From an uncultured Bacteroidota bacterium (GTDB lineage Bacteria > Bacteroidota > Bacteroidia > UKL13-3): 5,047 bases of DNA. Numbering within the stretch: position 1 is the stretch's first letter; every line of letters starts with the position of its first letter. This document shows positions 1 through 5,047 of the stretch, one piece after another. Made by a program: the position numbers and the translations under genes. The notes beneath the pieces were generated by a model, which did no database searches, was not told the DNA's origin, and was given only the letters and a program-made list of their open reading frames with translations. The DNA is taken from positions 1 to 5,047 of the forward strand of contig CAIUEQ010000070.1 in the NCBI GenBank assembly GCA_903898215.1. The letters run 5' to 3'.

Positions 1-1
1 T

Positions 2-223
2 GGAGTGAAAGAAAAACTACTAGCAGCAAAACGTGCAGGGATTACAGATATTCTTTTATGTGAAGCGAACAGAAAAGATGTTGAAGATATTGAGGCAAAT
101 TATCTTAAGGATTTGAAATTTTACTTCGTAAAAAATATGATTGAAGTACTTGATATTGCTCTCTTAAAAGAAAAAGTACAAGATGAAATTGACTTAACAA
201 TAAAGGAAGAAAAGAAAGATTAA
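2..223 (+). CDS. lon: Lon ATP-dependent serine protease, C-terminal end (5' partial)
   Basis: This is the last 73 codons of a gene that begins left of the window; the reading frame enters at base 2. Lon is a cytosolic AAA+ protease that unfolds and degrades damaged and regulatory proteins. The visible part opens with G-V-K-E-K-L-L-A-A-K-R-A-G-I, the conserved end of the Lon proteolytic domain. By alignment from memory with E. coli Lon, the second Lys of K-E-K (codon 14-16) matches catalytic Lys722; the catalytic Ser lies upstream, out of view. The following E-x-N-x-K-D-x-E-D-I and F-V-K-N-M-I-E-V-L-D-I-A-L stretches also fit the family. The tail is Lys/Glu-rich and ends in TAA at 221-223. The GTG at 5-7 is an internal Val codon, not a start. 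The gene is followed by a strong terminator and a convergent neighbour, so it ends its transcription unit. Confidence 0.93.
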   Translation, partial: GVKEKLLAAKRAGITDILLCEANRKDVEDIEANYLKDLKFYFVKNMIEVLDIALLKEKVQDEIDLTIKEEKKD

Positions 224-245
224 TATTTTCTCTTAATGCAAAAAG

Positions 246-280
246 AAAGGCTGATAGTTTTCACTACCAGCCTTTTTTTT
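246..280 (+). terminator. Intrinsic terminator of lon, possibly bidirectional
   Basis: A 12-bp stem (246-257 with 264-275, one A/C mismatch) encloses a 6-base loop TTTTCA and runs into eight T (273-280), starting 22 bases after the lon stop. Read on the minus strand, the same hairpin is followed by CTTTTTGC, a weaker U tract. It could therefore also end the convergent small gene whose stop is at 301-303. Confidence 0.87.
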
Positions 281-300
281 GCTAAATAATTAATTCGTAA

Positions 301-501
301 TTATTTTTTTTCAGCAGGAGCAGCAGCTTTCTTTTCTTTGTGCTCTTTTTTAACTTCTTTCTTTTCAGCTTTCGCTTCTTTTTTCTCTTCTTTTTTCACT
401 TCTTTTTTCGCTTCTGTTTTAGCTTCTTTTTTAGGAGCATCTTGTGCGAAAGTTACGAAACCAAATGCGATGGCTGTAGCTAATACTAATAATTTTTTCA
501 T
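301..501 (-). CDS. Small exported Lys/Glu/Ala-rich protein, unknown function
   Basis: This 66-residue protein has a clear Sec signal peptide: M-K-K, a hydrophobic core from about residue 4 to 18, and a likely cleavage after T-F-A (residues 17-19). The mature part of about 46 residues is extremely charged: from residue 21 on I count 19 Lys and 11 Glu, arranged as irregular A/V-K-K-E tetrads, with a short A-A-A-P-A-E-K-K tail. It has no Cys, no aromatic residues and no recognisable domain. Such K/E patterns favour an extended single alpha-helix, and the net charge is strongly positive. The combination of a promoter match directly upstream (532-564), a signal peptide and a terminator beyond the stop makes it a real gene rather than a low-complexity ORF. 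Small K/E/A-rich exported proteins are familiar in Bacteroidota but I know no function. A periplasmic or envelope location is inferred only from the signal peptide. Confidence 0.8.
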   Translation of the reverse strand: MKKLLVLATAIAFGFVTFAQDAPKKEAKTEAKKEVKKEEKKEAKAEKKEVKKEHKEKKAAAPAEKK

Positions 502-531
502 AATGTTTTAAATTTAAATTTAATTACAGTT

Positions 532-564
532 CAAATGTATTAAAATTTATTTCACATTTTCAAA
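532..564 (-). promoter_or_regulatory. Bacteroidota-type promoter of the Lys/Glu-rich protein gene
   Basis: On the minus strand TTTG (564-561) is followed after 21 bases by TACATTTG (539-532), a full match to the TTTG / TAnnTTTG consensus of the Bacteroidota primary sigma factor. Transcription should start near 525, leaving a leader of about 24 A/T-rich bases before the ATG at 501 and no Shine-Dalgarno sequence. The -33 element is the end of a run of 13 T (plus-strand A at 562-574). Confidence 0.75.
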
Positions 565-593
565 AAAAAAAAAATTAATCAAATTTTAAGATG

Positions 594-1811
594 TTAGTTT
601 TTTTTAATGCGTGCCATATAAAAACCGTCAAATCCTGATGTGGCAGGTGATATACGAAGTTCCTCTTCAAGTTCAAAACCCTCATTTTCTGATAAAAAGT
701 GCTTTATCTGATCCTCTCCTTCTGAAGGCAGTAAACTACAAGTAGCGTAAACAAACTTCCCTCCTTTTTTTAACATGGAAGGATAAGAAGATAAAATTTC
801 ACGTTGTATATTTTTTACTTTATCAATAAAAGTGATGTCGAGCTTCCATTTTGCATCGGGGTTTCTTTTTAAAACTCCCAAACCTGAACACGGAACATCC
901 AATAATAATCTGTCAACTGATTCGTGAAGACGTTTAATTGTTTTTGTTCCCTCTATTAATTTTGATTCAACATTTTGAGCTCCTGCTCTTCGTGCTCGCT
1001 TTTTTAATTCATCCAGTTTCCACTGCTCGGTATCTAATGAGATTACCCTGCCTTTATTTTTAAGTAATGCTGCAAGATGTAATGTTTTCCCTCCTGCACC
1101 TGCACACGCATCAATAACCCTCATGCCTGGTTCAACCTGTAAAAAGGCAGCAACTTTTTGTGAAGCACCATCCTGAACTTCAAAAAAACCTTGCTTGAAA
1201 TAAGGTGTGGTAAATAAATTTGCTCTGCGTTTTAAAGTAAGTGCATCATCATAACCTGTAATCGCAAATGTTTCTATTTGATCATCGTTTAATAATTTAC
1301 CTAATCCGGCTTTTGAGATTTTTAATGTATTAGCTCTGATAACTACAGGAGCTGTTTCATTCATAGCTTTCAATTCGATATCCCATTGCGCACCTAATTC
1401 TTTTTCTCCAAGTTCATCCAACCAGTCAGGAATTGATTCACGAATTTTTCTAACACCATCAGCTTTTGAAGAAAGTTTAGCCACATCATTTTCGTTAATT
1501 TTTTTAAACTCTTTCCAATCGGGCAACTCTTTTCCGCTGATGAGTAACCAAATACCAAAAATATTCCAGGCTTTTTCAGGAGTTAATTTAGTTTCATATT
1601 CAATTTTTGTTTCGCCAGAGATAAATGACAATAACCTCCACCATCTAACCATGTCATAAATATTTTCGGCTATAAAACCCCTGTCTCTAGCGCCCCAACG
1701 TTTATCAGATGCCAACACTTTTTCAATTGCCTTATCAGCAAATTTACCTTCATTAAAAATTTGTTGTAATGTCTTAACTATTGCTTCTATTAAATTCTTA
1801 TGTAATTTCAT
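594..1811 (-). CDS. RsmB/NOP-family 16S rRNA-type cytosine-C5 methyltransferase
   Basis: This 405-residue enzyme is predicted to transfer methyl from SAM to C5 of a cytosine in RNA, most likely 16S rRNA as RsmB (Fmu/Sun) does at C967 in E. coli. Residues 1-130 are helical; A-R-D-R-G-F at 41-46 and V-R-W-W-R-L at 55-60 resemble the NusB-like region of RsmB. The catalytic half has V-Q-D-G-A-S-Q at 212-218, SAM motif I D-A-C-A-G-A-G-G-K-T at 234-243, and an acidic residue ending the next strand (L-D, 259-260). Motif IV is L-D-V-P-C-S-G at 304-310 (Cys308) and motif VI is A-T-C-S at 356-359 (Cys358, the expected nucleophile). The C-terminus G-F-D-G-F-Y-M-A (393-400) is a family signature. The length is close to E. 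coli RsmB (429). The ATG at 1811 has no upstream in-frame rival that I noticed and no Shine-Dalgarno sequence. The gene lies downstream of the tRNA-His terminator, so it should have its own promoter, but none is clear. The exact target base is not provable from sequence, so no symbol is given. Confidence 0.92.
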   Translation of the reverse strand: MKLHKNLIEAIVKTLQQIFNEGKFADKAIEKVLASDKRWGARDRGFIAENIYDMVRWWRLLSFISGETKIEYETKLTPEKAWNIFGIWLLISGKELPDWKEFKKINENDVAKLSSKADGVRKIRESIPDWLDELGEKELGAQWDIELKAMNETAPVVIRANTLKISKAGLGKLLNDDQIETFAITGYDDALTLKRRANLFTTPYFKQGFFEVQDGASQKVAAFLQVEPGMRVIDACAGAGGKTLHLAALLKNKGRVISLDTEQWKLDELKKRARRAGAQNVESKLIEGTKTIKRLHESVDRLLLDVPCSGLGVLKRNPDAKWKLDITFIDKVKNIQREILSSYPSMLKKGGKFVYATCSLLPSEGEDQIKHFLSENEGFELEEELRISPATSGFDGFYMARIKKN

Positions 1812-1877
1812 TTGGGCTGCAATATACGATTTGATTTTTTAACAGCCGAAAATCAAACAAATTCGATGAGGCGTTTT

Positions 1878-1917
1878 AAAAACAAAATGGTCTTAACAAT
1901 TTAACTTGCTAAGACCA
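1878..1917 (-). terminator. Intrinsic terminator of tRNA-His
   Basis: Read on the minus strand, a 12-bp stem (1917-1906 with 1899-1888, one G-U wobble) with loop GTTAAA is followed by TTTTGTTTTT (1887-1878). It begins 10 bases after the encoded CCA end of the tRNA and sits about 66 bases upstream of the methyltransferase start, insulating that gene from the tRNA transcript. Confidence 0.87.
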
Positions 1918-1927
1918 ATGATTTTAC

Positions 1928-2005
1928 TGGGGTGGAATATGGGGCTCGAACCCACGACCCTCGGTACCACAAACCGATGCTCTAACCAACTGAGCTAAAA
2001 CCACC
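1928..2005 (-). tRNA. tRNA-His (anticodon GUG), CCA encoded
   Basis: The cloverleaf can be folded by hand. Base 2005 is the extra G(-1) that marks tRNA-His, pairing with C73 at 1931. The CCA tail is encoded at 1930-1928. The D arm is GCTC...GAGC. The anticodon stem TCGGT/ACCGA is perfect and its loop TTGTGGT contains GTG. The T arm is GTGGG/CCCAT, with one G-U at the stem base, around loop TTCGAGC. The acceptor stem is GTGGTTT against ATTCCAC: positions 1-4 and 7 pair, but 5-68 and 6-67 are both U-U mismatches, which is unusual. It has its own promoter upstream and intrinsic terminator downstream, so it forms a single-tRNA unit. Confidence 0.93.
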
Positions 2006-2079
2006 ATTTTATTTAGATGTTATAGACTTCCGATAATTATCAAGAAGAACTAAAACAACCTTTTTATATTTAAGGTGTG

Positions 2080-2109
2080 CAAATCTAACTTTTATTTAAA
2101 ATTTGTCAA
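2080..2109 (-). promoter_or_regulatory. Bacteroidota-type promoter of tRNA-His
   Basis: On the minus strand TTG (2109-2107) is followed after 19 bases by TAGATTTG (2087-2080), matching TTG / TAnnTTTG. The start would be near 2073, giving a precursor leader of about 68 bases before the tRNA. The -33 element lies just past the superoxide dismutase stop codon (2117-2119), so the tRNA promoter begins where that gene ends. Confidence 0.7.
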
Positions 2110-2116
2110 TTCGTTT

Positions 2117-2833
2117 TTACGAATTTATTAAAGTTTCTACTTTATCCCAGTTCAATACATTCCAAAACCCTTGAACATAATCGGCACGTTTGTTCTGATA
2201 TTTTAAATAATAGGCATGCTCCCAAACATCAATACATGCAATAGGTTTTCCTTTTTTAACAGCAATGTCCATCAAAGGATTATCTTGATTTGGTGTATTA
2301 CAAATAATCAATTTTCCATCCACCAAAATTACCCATGCCCAGCCTGAACCAAACACACCCATTGCTGATTTTTCAAATTCTTTTTTAAAATTTTCCATTG
2401 AACCAAAACTTCCGTTAATGGCCACTAAAGTTTTTTCTCCGGGTTTGGTATCTTTTTTAAGAAGTTGCCAAAACATGCTGTGATTCCAATGCCCGCCACC
2501 ATGATTGCGAATTGCCCCACGAACATTTTCAGGAATAGCATTGATATTCTTTATTAGTTCTTCTAATGATTTTCCTTTTAGCGATGGTTCTTTTTCAATG
2601 GCTTCGTTCAATTTTGTTACATAAGCCAAATGATGTTTATCATGATGAATTTGCATTGTTTGAGCATCAATAAATGGCTCAAGTGCATCATAATTATAAC
2701 CAAGTGGTGGCAACTCAAATGCTGATGTTACGCCTTCCACTCCAAAAACTTTTTCAGCTTTTGAAATATTTGCAGCAACTCCCAAAGTGATGACAGATGT
2801 TGCTTTTAAAAAATTTCTTCTGTTTGCTTTCAT
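2117..2833 (-). CDS. Fe/Mn superoxide dismutase, Mn-type residues, Tat signal
   Basis: This 238-residue enzyme converts superoxide to O2 and H2O2. The N-terminus N-R-R-N-F-L-K (residues 4-10), followed by a mild hydrophobic stretch (12-22), is a twin-arginine signal. Cleavage around S-K-A (24-26) would release a folded, metal-loaded enzyme outside the cytoplasm. The dismutase domain spans about 39-235: F-E-L-P-P-L at 39-44, first ligand His63 in Q-I-H-H-D-K-H-H, second ligand His118 in W-N-H-S-M-F-W, and Asp202 and His206 in D-V-W-E-H-A-Y-Y. G-G-H-W-N-H-S and Gln183 in N-Q-D-N-P-L are the pattern of Mn enzymes; Fe enzymes carry the active-site Gln on the other loop. Mn or cambialistic use is thus likelier than strict Fe, but sequence alone does not settle metal use. 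The start at 2833 is needed for the RR motif. I see no convincing promoter and no strong terminator; the next unit downstream is tRNA-His. It is divergent from the T9SS protein gene, 87 bases apart. Confidence 0.94.
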   Translation of the reverse strand: MKANRRNFLKATSVITLGVAANISKAEKVFGVEGVTSAFELPPLGYNYDALEPFIDAQTMQIHHDKHHLAYVTKLNEAIEKEPSLKGKSLEELIKNINAIPENVRGAIRNHGGGHWNHSMFWQLLKKDTKPGEKTLVAINGSFGSMENFKKEFEKSAMGVFGSGWAWVILVDGKLIICNTPNQDNPLMDIAVKKGKPIACIDVWEHAYYLKYQNKRADYVQGFWNVLNWDKVETLINS

Positions 2834-2893
2834 ATGATTTTATGGATTTATTAAATGGTAAAAATACATTTTATAATTTCATTAATTTTCATT

Positions 2894-2901
2894 TACTTTT
2901 G
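2894..2901 (+). promoter_or_regulatory. Candidate -7 element (TACTTTTG) of the T9SS protein gene
   Basis: TACTTTTG matches TAnnTTTG exactly and ends 19 bases before the ATG at 2921, so the leader would be only about 13 bases. The -33 position (around 2869-2872) shows TTTT rather than TTTG, so this is half a promoter match in an AT-rich divergent intergenic region. It may also serve copA, since no terminator lies between the two plus-strand genes. Confidence 0.4.
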
Positions 2902-2920
2902 ATTTATAAATTATACGATT

Positions 2921-3748
2921 ATGAATACAAAAAACTTAGTAATTGGTTTGCTTTTGTTATTAACATTTACCACAAAATCATTTTCCCAAATTACTTTAGA
3001 GCACGTTTATCCTAATCGTCATAGCCAGTTTTTTCCTGTAAAATTTTCATCGATAGGTACAAAATATATTGATGATATTGGAGGTAGTCCACAGCACATT
3101 ATAAATGTTTATAATTTGGATCATTCACTCTATAAAACAATTTCAATAAGAGTTGATTCTTTTTCTGTTTACCCAGAATCATTTTCAGATCACTTATTTA
3201 ATAATGATGATAAAATAGAAATTCTCTGTAGACTGGTTAGTGCTTATAATTTGCCACCATCTCTATCATCATATCAAAAAGTAAGAATTTATAATGAGGA
3301 TACTACTTTGATTTTTGCTGAAGATAGTGTAACAAGTTATGGTCAAGGTATAAGCAATACAAAAACGATAGTTAATACCTCCAATGGTTACAAAATGATA
3401 TTACAAGAATGGAAAACTGGAGCATCTCCAGCTGCTATAAGAATTTACAGTCTTTCTGGTAATTTACCTTTAATGGTAAAACCAATTACTAAAGATGTAA
3501 ATATTGCTGATGCATTTCCTAATCCATCTGATGCAAAAGTTACCATACCTTATGCATTACCAACTGGTATCAATAAAGGAGAAATAGTTTTCTTCGATTT
3601 AAATGGAAAAGAAATAAAACGATTTACTGTTACCGATGCGTTCAGCACACTTGAATTGAATACTGAACTTGGTAATGGAACATATTTTTATCAACTTCAA
3701 ACATCACAAACAACTTCAGGCACTAAGAAATTGATTATAATTAAATAA
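2921..3748 (+). CDS. Secreted protein with T9SS type A sorting domain, unknown function
   Basis: This protein has 275 residues. A Sec signal peptide (N-terminal Lys4, hydrophobic core 6-18, cleavage near S-F-S-Q, 20-23) sends it to the periplasm. The C-terminal domain, about 193-275, is a T9SS type A sorting signal: A-F-P-N-P-S at 198-203, D-L-N-G-K-E-I at 226-232, and G-N-G-T-Y-F-Y-Q-L (251-259) ending in T-K-K-L-I-I-I-K. Proteins with this tail cross the outer membrane through the type IX system and are released or anchored at the surface. The middle (24-192) is beta-rich with N-N-D-D-K-I-E-I-L (94-102), a phrase common in Bacteroidota T9SS proteins, but I recognise no enzyme or binding domain. 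Only one Cys (103) is present. It is short for a T9SS cargo. The stop lies 16 bases before the copA-like start with no terminator between, so co-transcription is possible, but a functional link is not shown. Confidence 0.88.
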   Translation: MNTKNLVIGLLLLLTFTTKSFSQITLEHVYPNRHSQFFPVKFSSIGTKYIDDIGGSPQHIINVYNLDHSLYKTISIRVDSFSVYPESFSDHLFNNDDKIEILCRLVSAYNLPPSLSSYQKVRIYNEDTTLIFAEDSVTSYGQGISNTKTIVNTSNGYKMILQEWKTGASPAAIRIYSLSGNLPLMVKPITKDVNIADAFPNPSDAKVTIPYALPTGINKGEIVFFDLNGKEIKRFTVTDAFSTLELNTELGNGTYFYQLQTSQTTSGTKKLIIIK

Positions 3749-3764
3749 ATTCGCCAACCAAATT

Positions 3765-4004
3765 ATGAGTACACAAAATTTAATAGAATTAAATGTTGAA
3801 GGCATGACTTGCACGAATTGTGCAGCAACTGTTAGACGTAAGTTGGAAAAAGATGGAATGGCTGATGTGAATGTGAATTTTGCCAATGGTGAAGTAACGT
3901 TTAAAAATCCAACACCTTTAACTGTCGACCAAATCATAAATAATATTGATGACTTGGGATACCATGTAGTTTCGAACAAAGCAGAAGAAAAAAAAAATTC
4001 TTAG
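3765..4004 (+). CDS. HMA metal-binding domain: CopZ-like product / N-terminus of the copA ATPase
   Basis: Translated without a shift this is 79 residues, a single complete heavy-metal-associated domain with the beta-alpha-beta-beta-alpha-beta order. Strand L-I-E-L-N-V leads to the Cu(I) site G-M-T-C-T-N-C (13-19, Cys16 and Cys19). Then come helix A-A-T-V-R-R-K-L (20-27), strands D-V-N-V-N-F and E-V-T-F, helix D-Q-I-I-N-N-I (55-61) and last strand Y-H-V-V. Such domains bind Cu(I) and pass it between chaperone and ATPase. A Lys/Glu linker follows, encoded partly by a run of ten A, and TAG at 4002-4004 stops the frame. The rest of a CopA continues in the -1 frame from the A run, so this ORF is either the N-terminus of a frameshifted copA or the shorter of two products. 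Start ATG 3765 fits the domain's normal start and lies 16 bases after the preceding gene. Confidence 0.85.
   Translation: MSTQNLIELNVEGMTCTNCAATVRRKLEKDGMADVNVNFANGEVTFKNPTPLTVDQIINNIDDLGYHVVSNKAEEKKNS
3988..3997 (+). other. A10 tract where the copA reading frame changes (-1)
   Basis: Ten consecutive A lie at the HMA-ATPase junction. In the zero frame the codons are GAA AAA AAA AAT TCT TAG; moving back one base gives AAA TTC TTA GCC and joins the open ATPase frame. A-AAA-AAA is a classical -1 ribosomal slippery heptamer, and runs of this length can also make RNA polymerase slip. I find no convincing stimulatory hairpin in the next 60 bases. One extra A in the DNA would restore a single ORF, so a base-count error is possible. 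Confidence 0.8.
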
Positions 4005-5047
4005 CCACTCTCGAATCTAAATTTTATTTCTGCCTAATATTTTCAGTTCCACTCTTTTTACACATGTTCATTCCTTTGAACTTGTTGCATGATCCAATTT
4101 TTCAACTCGTAGCATCTCTTCCTGTTTATATTGTTGGTTTTTTATTCTTTGGAAGAAGCGCCTATCATTCTGTTAAAAATGGTGTTCCAAATATGGATGT
4201 GCTTATTTTTATCGGTTCTCTCTCAGCATTTGTATATAGCATCGCAGGTCTGTTCATGTATTTCGGGACTCACGATATTCACAACTATCTATTTTTTGAA
4301 ACAGGAACAACAATTATCACGCTTGTGTTACTTGGTAATTTGATGGAGAAAAAAGCTGTAAAGCGAACCACCAATGAAATGAATGAATTGAATAAGTTGC
4401 GAAATATAAAAGCAAGAAAAATTCAATTGGATAAAAACGGAAACGAACAAATTGATGAAATAAATTATGATGACATAAAAATTGGTGATGTGTTAATGGT
4501 AAATTCTGGTGACCAAATCCCTATTGATGGAAATGTAACAAGTGGTGAAGGTTCGGTTGACGAAGCAATGATAACCGGTGAAAGTATTCCGGTGCTTAAA
4601 TCAAGCATGGAAAAAGTTATTGGCGGAACACTTTTATTGGATGGAAATTTAAGAATGATAGCAACTGCTAATAGCAAAACTTCGGTGCTTGCTGGAATTA
4701 TTGAAATGGTAAAAACAGCACAAGCCGATAAACCATCAGTTCAAAAACTTGCCGATAAAATAAGCGCAATATTTGTTCCTGCAGTATTGATCATTGCATT
4801 AATTGCTTTTGTAGTTAATTATTTTGTAGTAGATCTTACATTAAGTACATCCATAATGCGGGCTATTGCCGTATTGGTTATTTCTTGTCCTTGTGCAATG
4901 GGGTTGGCAACTCCAACAGCAGTTATGGTTGGAATTGGGAAAGCTGCTCGCAACGGAATATTAATTAAACAAGCATCAGTTTTAGAAAATTTCTCGAAAA
5001 TCAATTCAATCATTTTTGATAAAACAGGTACACTTACAACAGGGAAA
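3995..5047 (+). CDS. copA: Copper-type P1B ATPase body, in the -1 frame to the HMA domain; 3' partial
   Basis: The frame of bases 3995-3997 stays open to the window end, giving about 351 residues. Numbered as a fusion with the HMA domain it reaches residue 428 of a usual 700-800. It is a Cu(I)-exporting P-type ATPase of the inner membrane. Visible parts are TM1 about 87-103, TM2 112-131, TM3 145-168, and TM4 176-194. The A domain has T-G-E-S at 271-274 (4574-4585). TM5 is about 322-345, TM6 carries the metal motif C-P-C at 375-377 (4886-4894), and the phosphorylation site D-K-T-G-T begins at Asp419 (5018-5032). C-P-C plus the N-terminal C-x-x-C domain indicates Cu(I)/Ag(I). The ATP-binding domain and TM7-TM8 lie beyond the window. 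The -1 frame has a stop at 3950-3952 and then no ATG, GTG or TTG before the ATG at 4064, which lies inside TM1. Independent translation would therefore break TM1, and expression as a fusion through a frameshift is the natural reading. A decayed gene or a homopolymer error is the alternative; I see no other damage. Confidence 0.88.

Noticed and set aside
508..523. Perfect AT palindrome TTAAATTTAAATTTAA in the leader of the small-protein gene
   Set aside because: It consists only of TTTAAA-type repeats in very AT-rich DNA; no operator family is recognisable and chance is likely.
1812..1877. Promoter for the RNA methyltransferase, with TTTG and TATATTGC on the minus strand
   Set aside because: The two elements are 27 bases apart, too far, and TATATTGC is a poor -7 match. 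A promoter is expected here because a terminator lies upstream, but I cannot point to it.
2108..2125. Inverted repeat AATTCG...CGAATT around the superoxide dismutase stop codon, a possible terminator
   Set aside because: The stem is only 6 bp and AT-rich, and on the minus strand it is followed by GACAAATTTT rather than a U tract. It overlaps the -33 end of the tRNA-His promoter, and chance is a fair explanation.
2859..2866. TATTTTTA on the minus strand as the -7 element of the superoxide dismutase gene
   Set aside because: The last base differs from TAnnTTTG and no TTG/TTTG is found 19-21 bases upstream. In AT-rich DNA this is too weak to call.
3716..3979. Minus-strand ORF of 87 codons opposite the HMA domain
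   Set aside because: It is antisense to a recognisable metal-binding domain, has no family resemblance and no promoter; it is a shadow frame.
3998..4060. Stimulatory hairpin or pseudoknot downstream of the A10 run
   Set aside because: Only short 4-5 bp AT-rich pairings such as TTAG/CTAA can be found; none would be stable enough to support the frameshift idea.
4064..5047. Separate ATPase gene starting at ATG 4064, with the HMA ORF as an independent upstream gene
   Set aside because: The start would fall inside TM1 (residue 101 of the fusion) and discard its first half, while the codons just upstream in the same frame encode a normal TM1. The frame continues the HMA linker directly.

Overview
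The window looks like a chromosomal stretch from a Bacteroidota bacterium, with AT-rich DNA. The evidence is a secreted protein ending in a type IX secretion (T9SS) type A sorting domain, promoters of the Bacteroidota form (TTG/TTTG, a gap of 19-21, then TAnnTTTG), no Shine-Dalgarno-like sequences before the starts, and protein family versions typical of that phylum. I cannot place it below phylum. No phage genes, insertion sequences or CRISPR repeats are visible.

Layout. The left edge holds the last 73 codons of the Lon protease (+), closed by a strong intrinsic terminator (246-280). Convergent to it, on the minus strand, lies a 66-residue exported Lys/Glu-rich protein (301-501) with an excellent promoter at 532-564. 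Upstream of that, also on minus, is an RsmB/NOP-family RNA m5C methyltransferase (594-1811). The 305-base gap 1812-2116 is filled by a minus-strand tRNA-His(GUG) unit with its own promoter (2080-2109) and intrinsic terminator (1878-1917). Next on minus is an Fe/Mn superoxide dismutase (2117-2833) with a twin-arginine signal. After an 87-base divergent intergenic region, the plus strand carries a T9SS-sorted protein of unknown function (2921-3748). Sixteen bases later comes a copper-type P1B ATPase (CopA) that runs off the right edge.

The main observation is that the copA-like gene is split between two reading frames. Its N-terminal metal-binding (HMA) domain is a complete 79-residue ORF (3765-4004) that passes through a run of ten A (3988-3997) and stops at a TAG four bases beyond the run. 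The rest of the ATPase (TM segments, TGES, CPC, DKTGT) is open in the -1 frame from the same A run to the window end. No ATG, GTG or TTG in the -1 frame precedes the middle of TM1. A -1 shift at the A run would give a full CopA, while normal decoding gives a free CopZ-like chaperone. That is the same two-product logic known for E. coli copA, but at a different slippery site. A homopolymer miscount or a real inactivating indel explains the sequence equally well and must be excluded first.

Secondary points are two U-U mismatches in the tRNA-His acceptor stem, a Tat-exported Mn-type SOD, and a possible T9SS protein-copA transcription unit.
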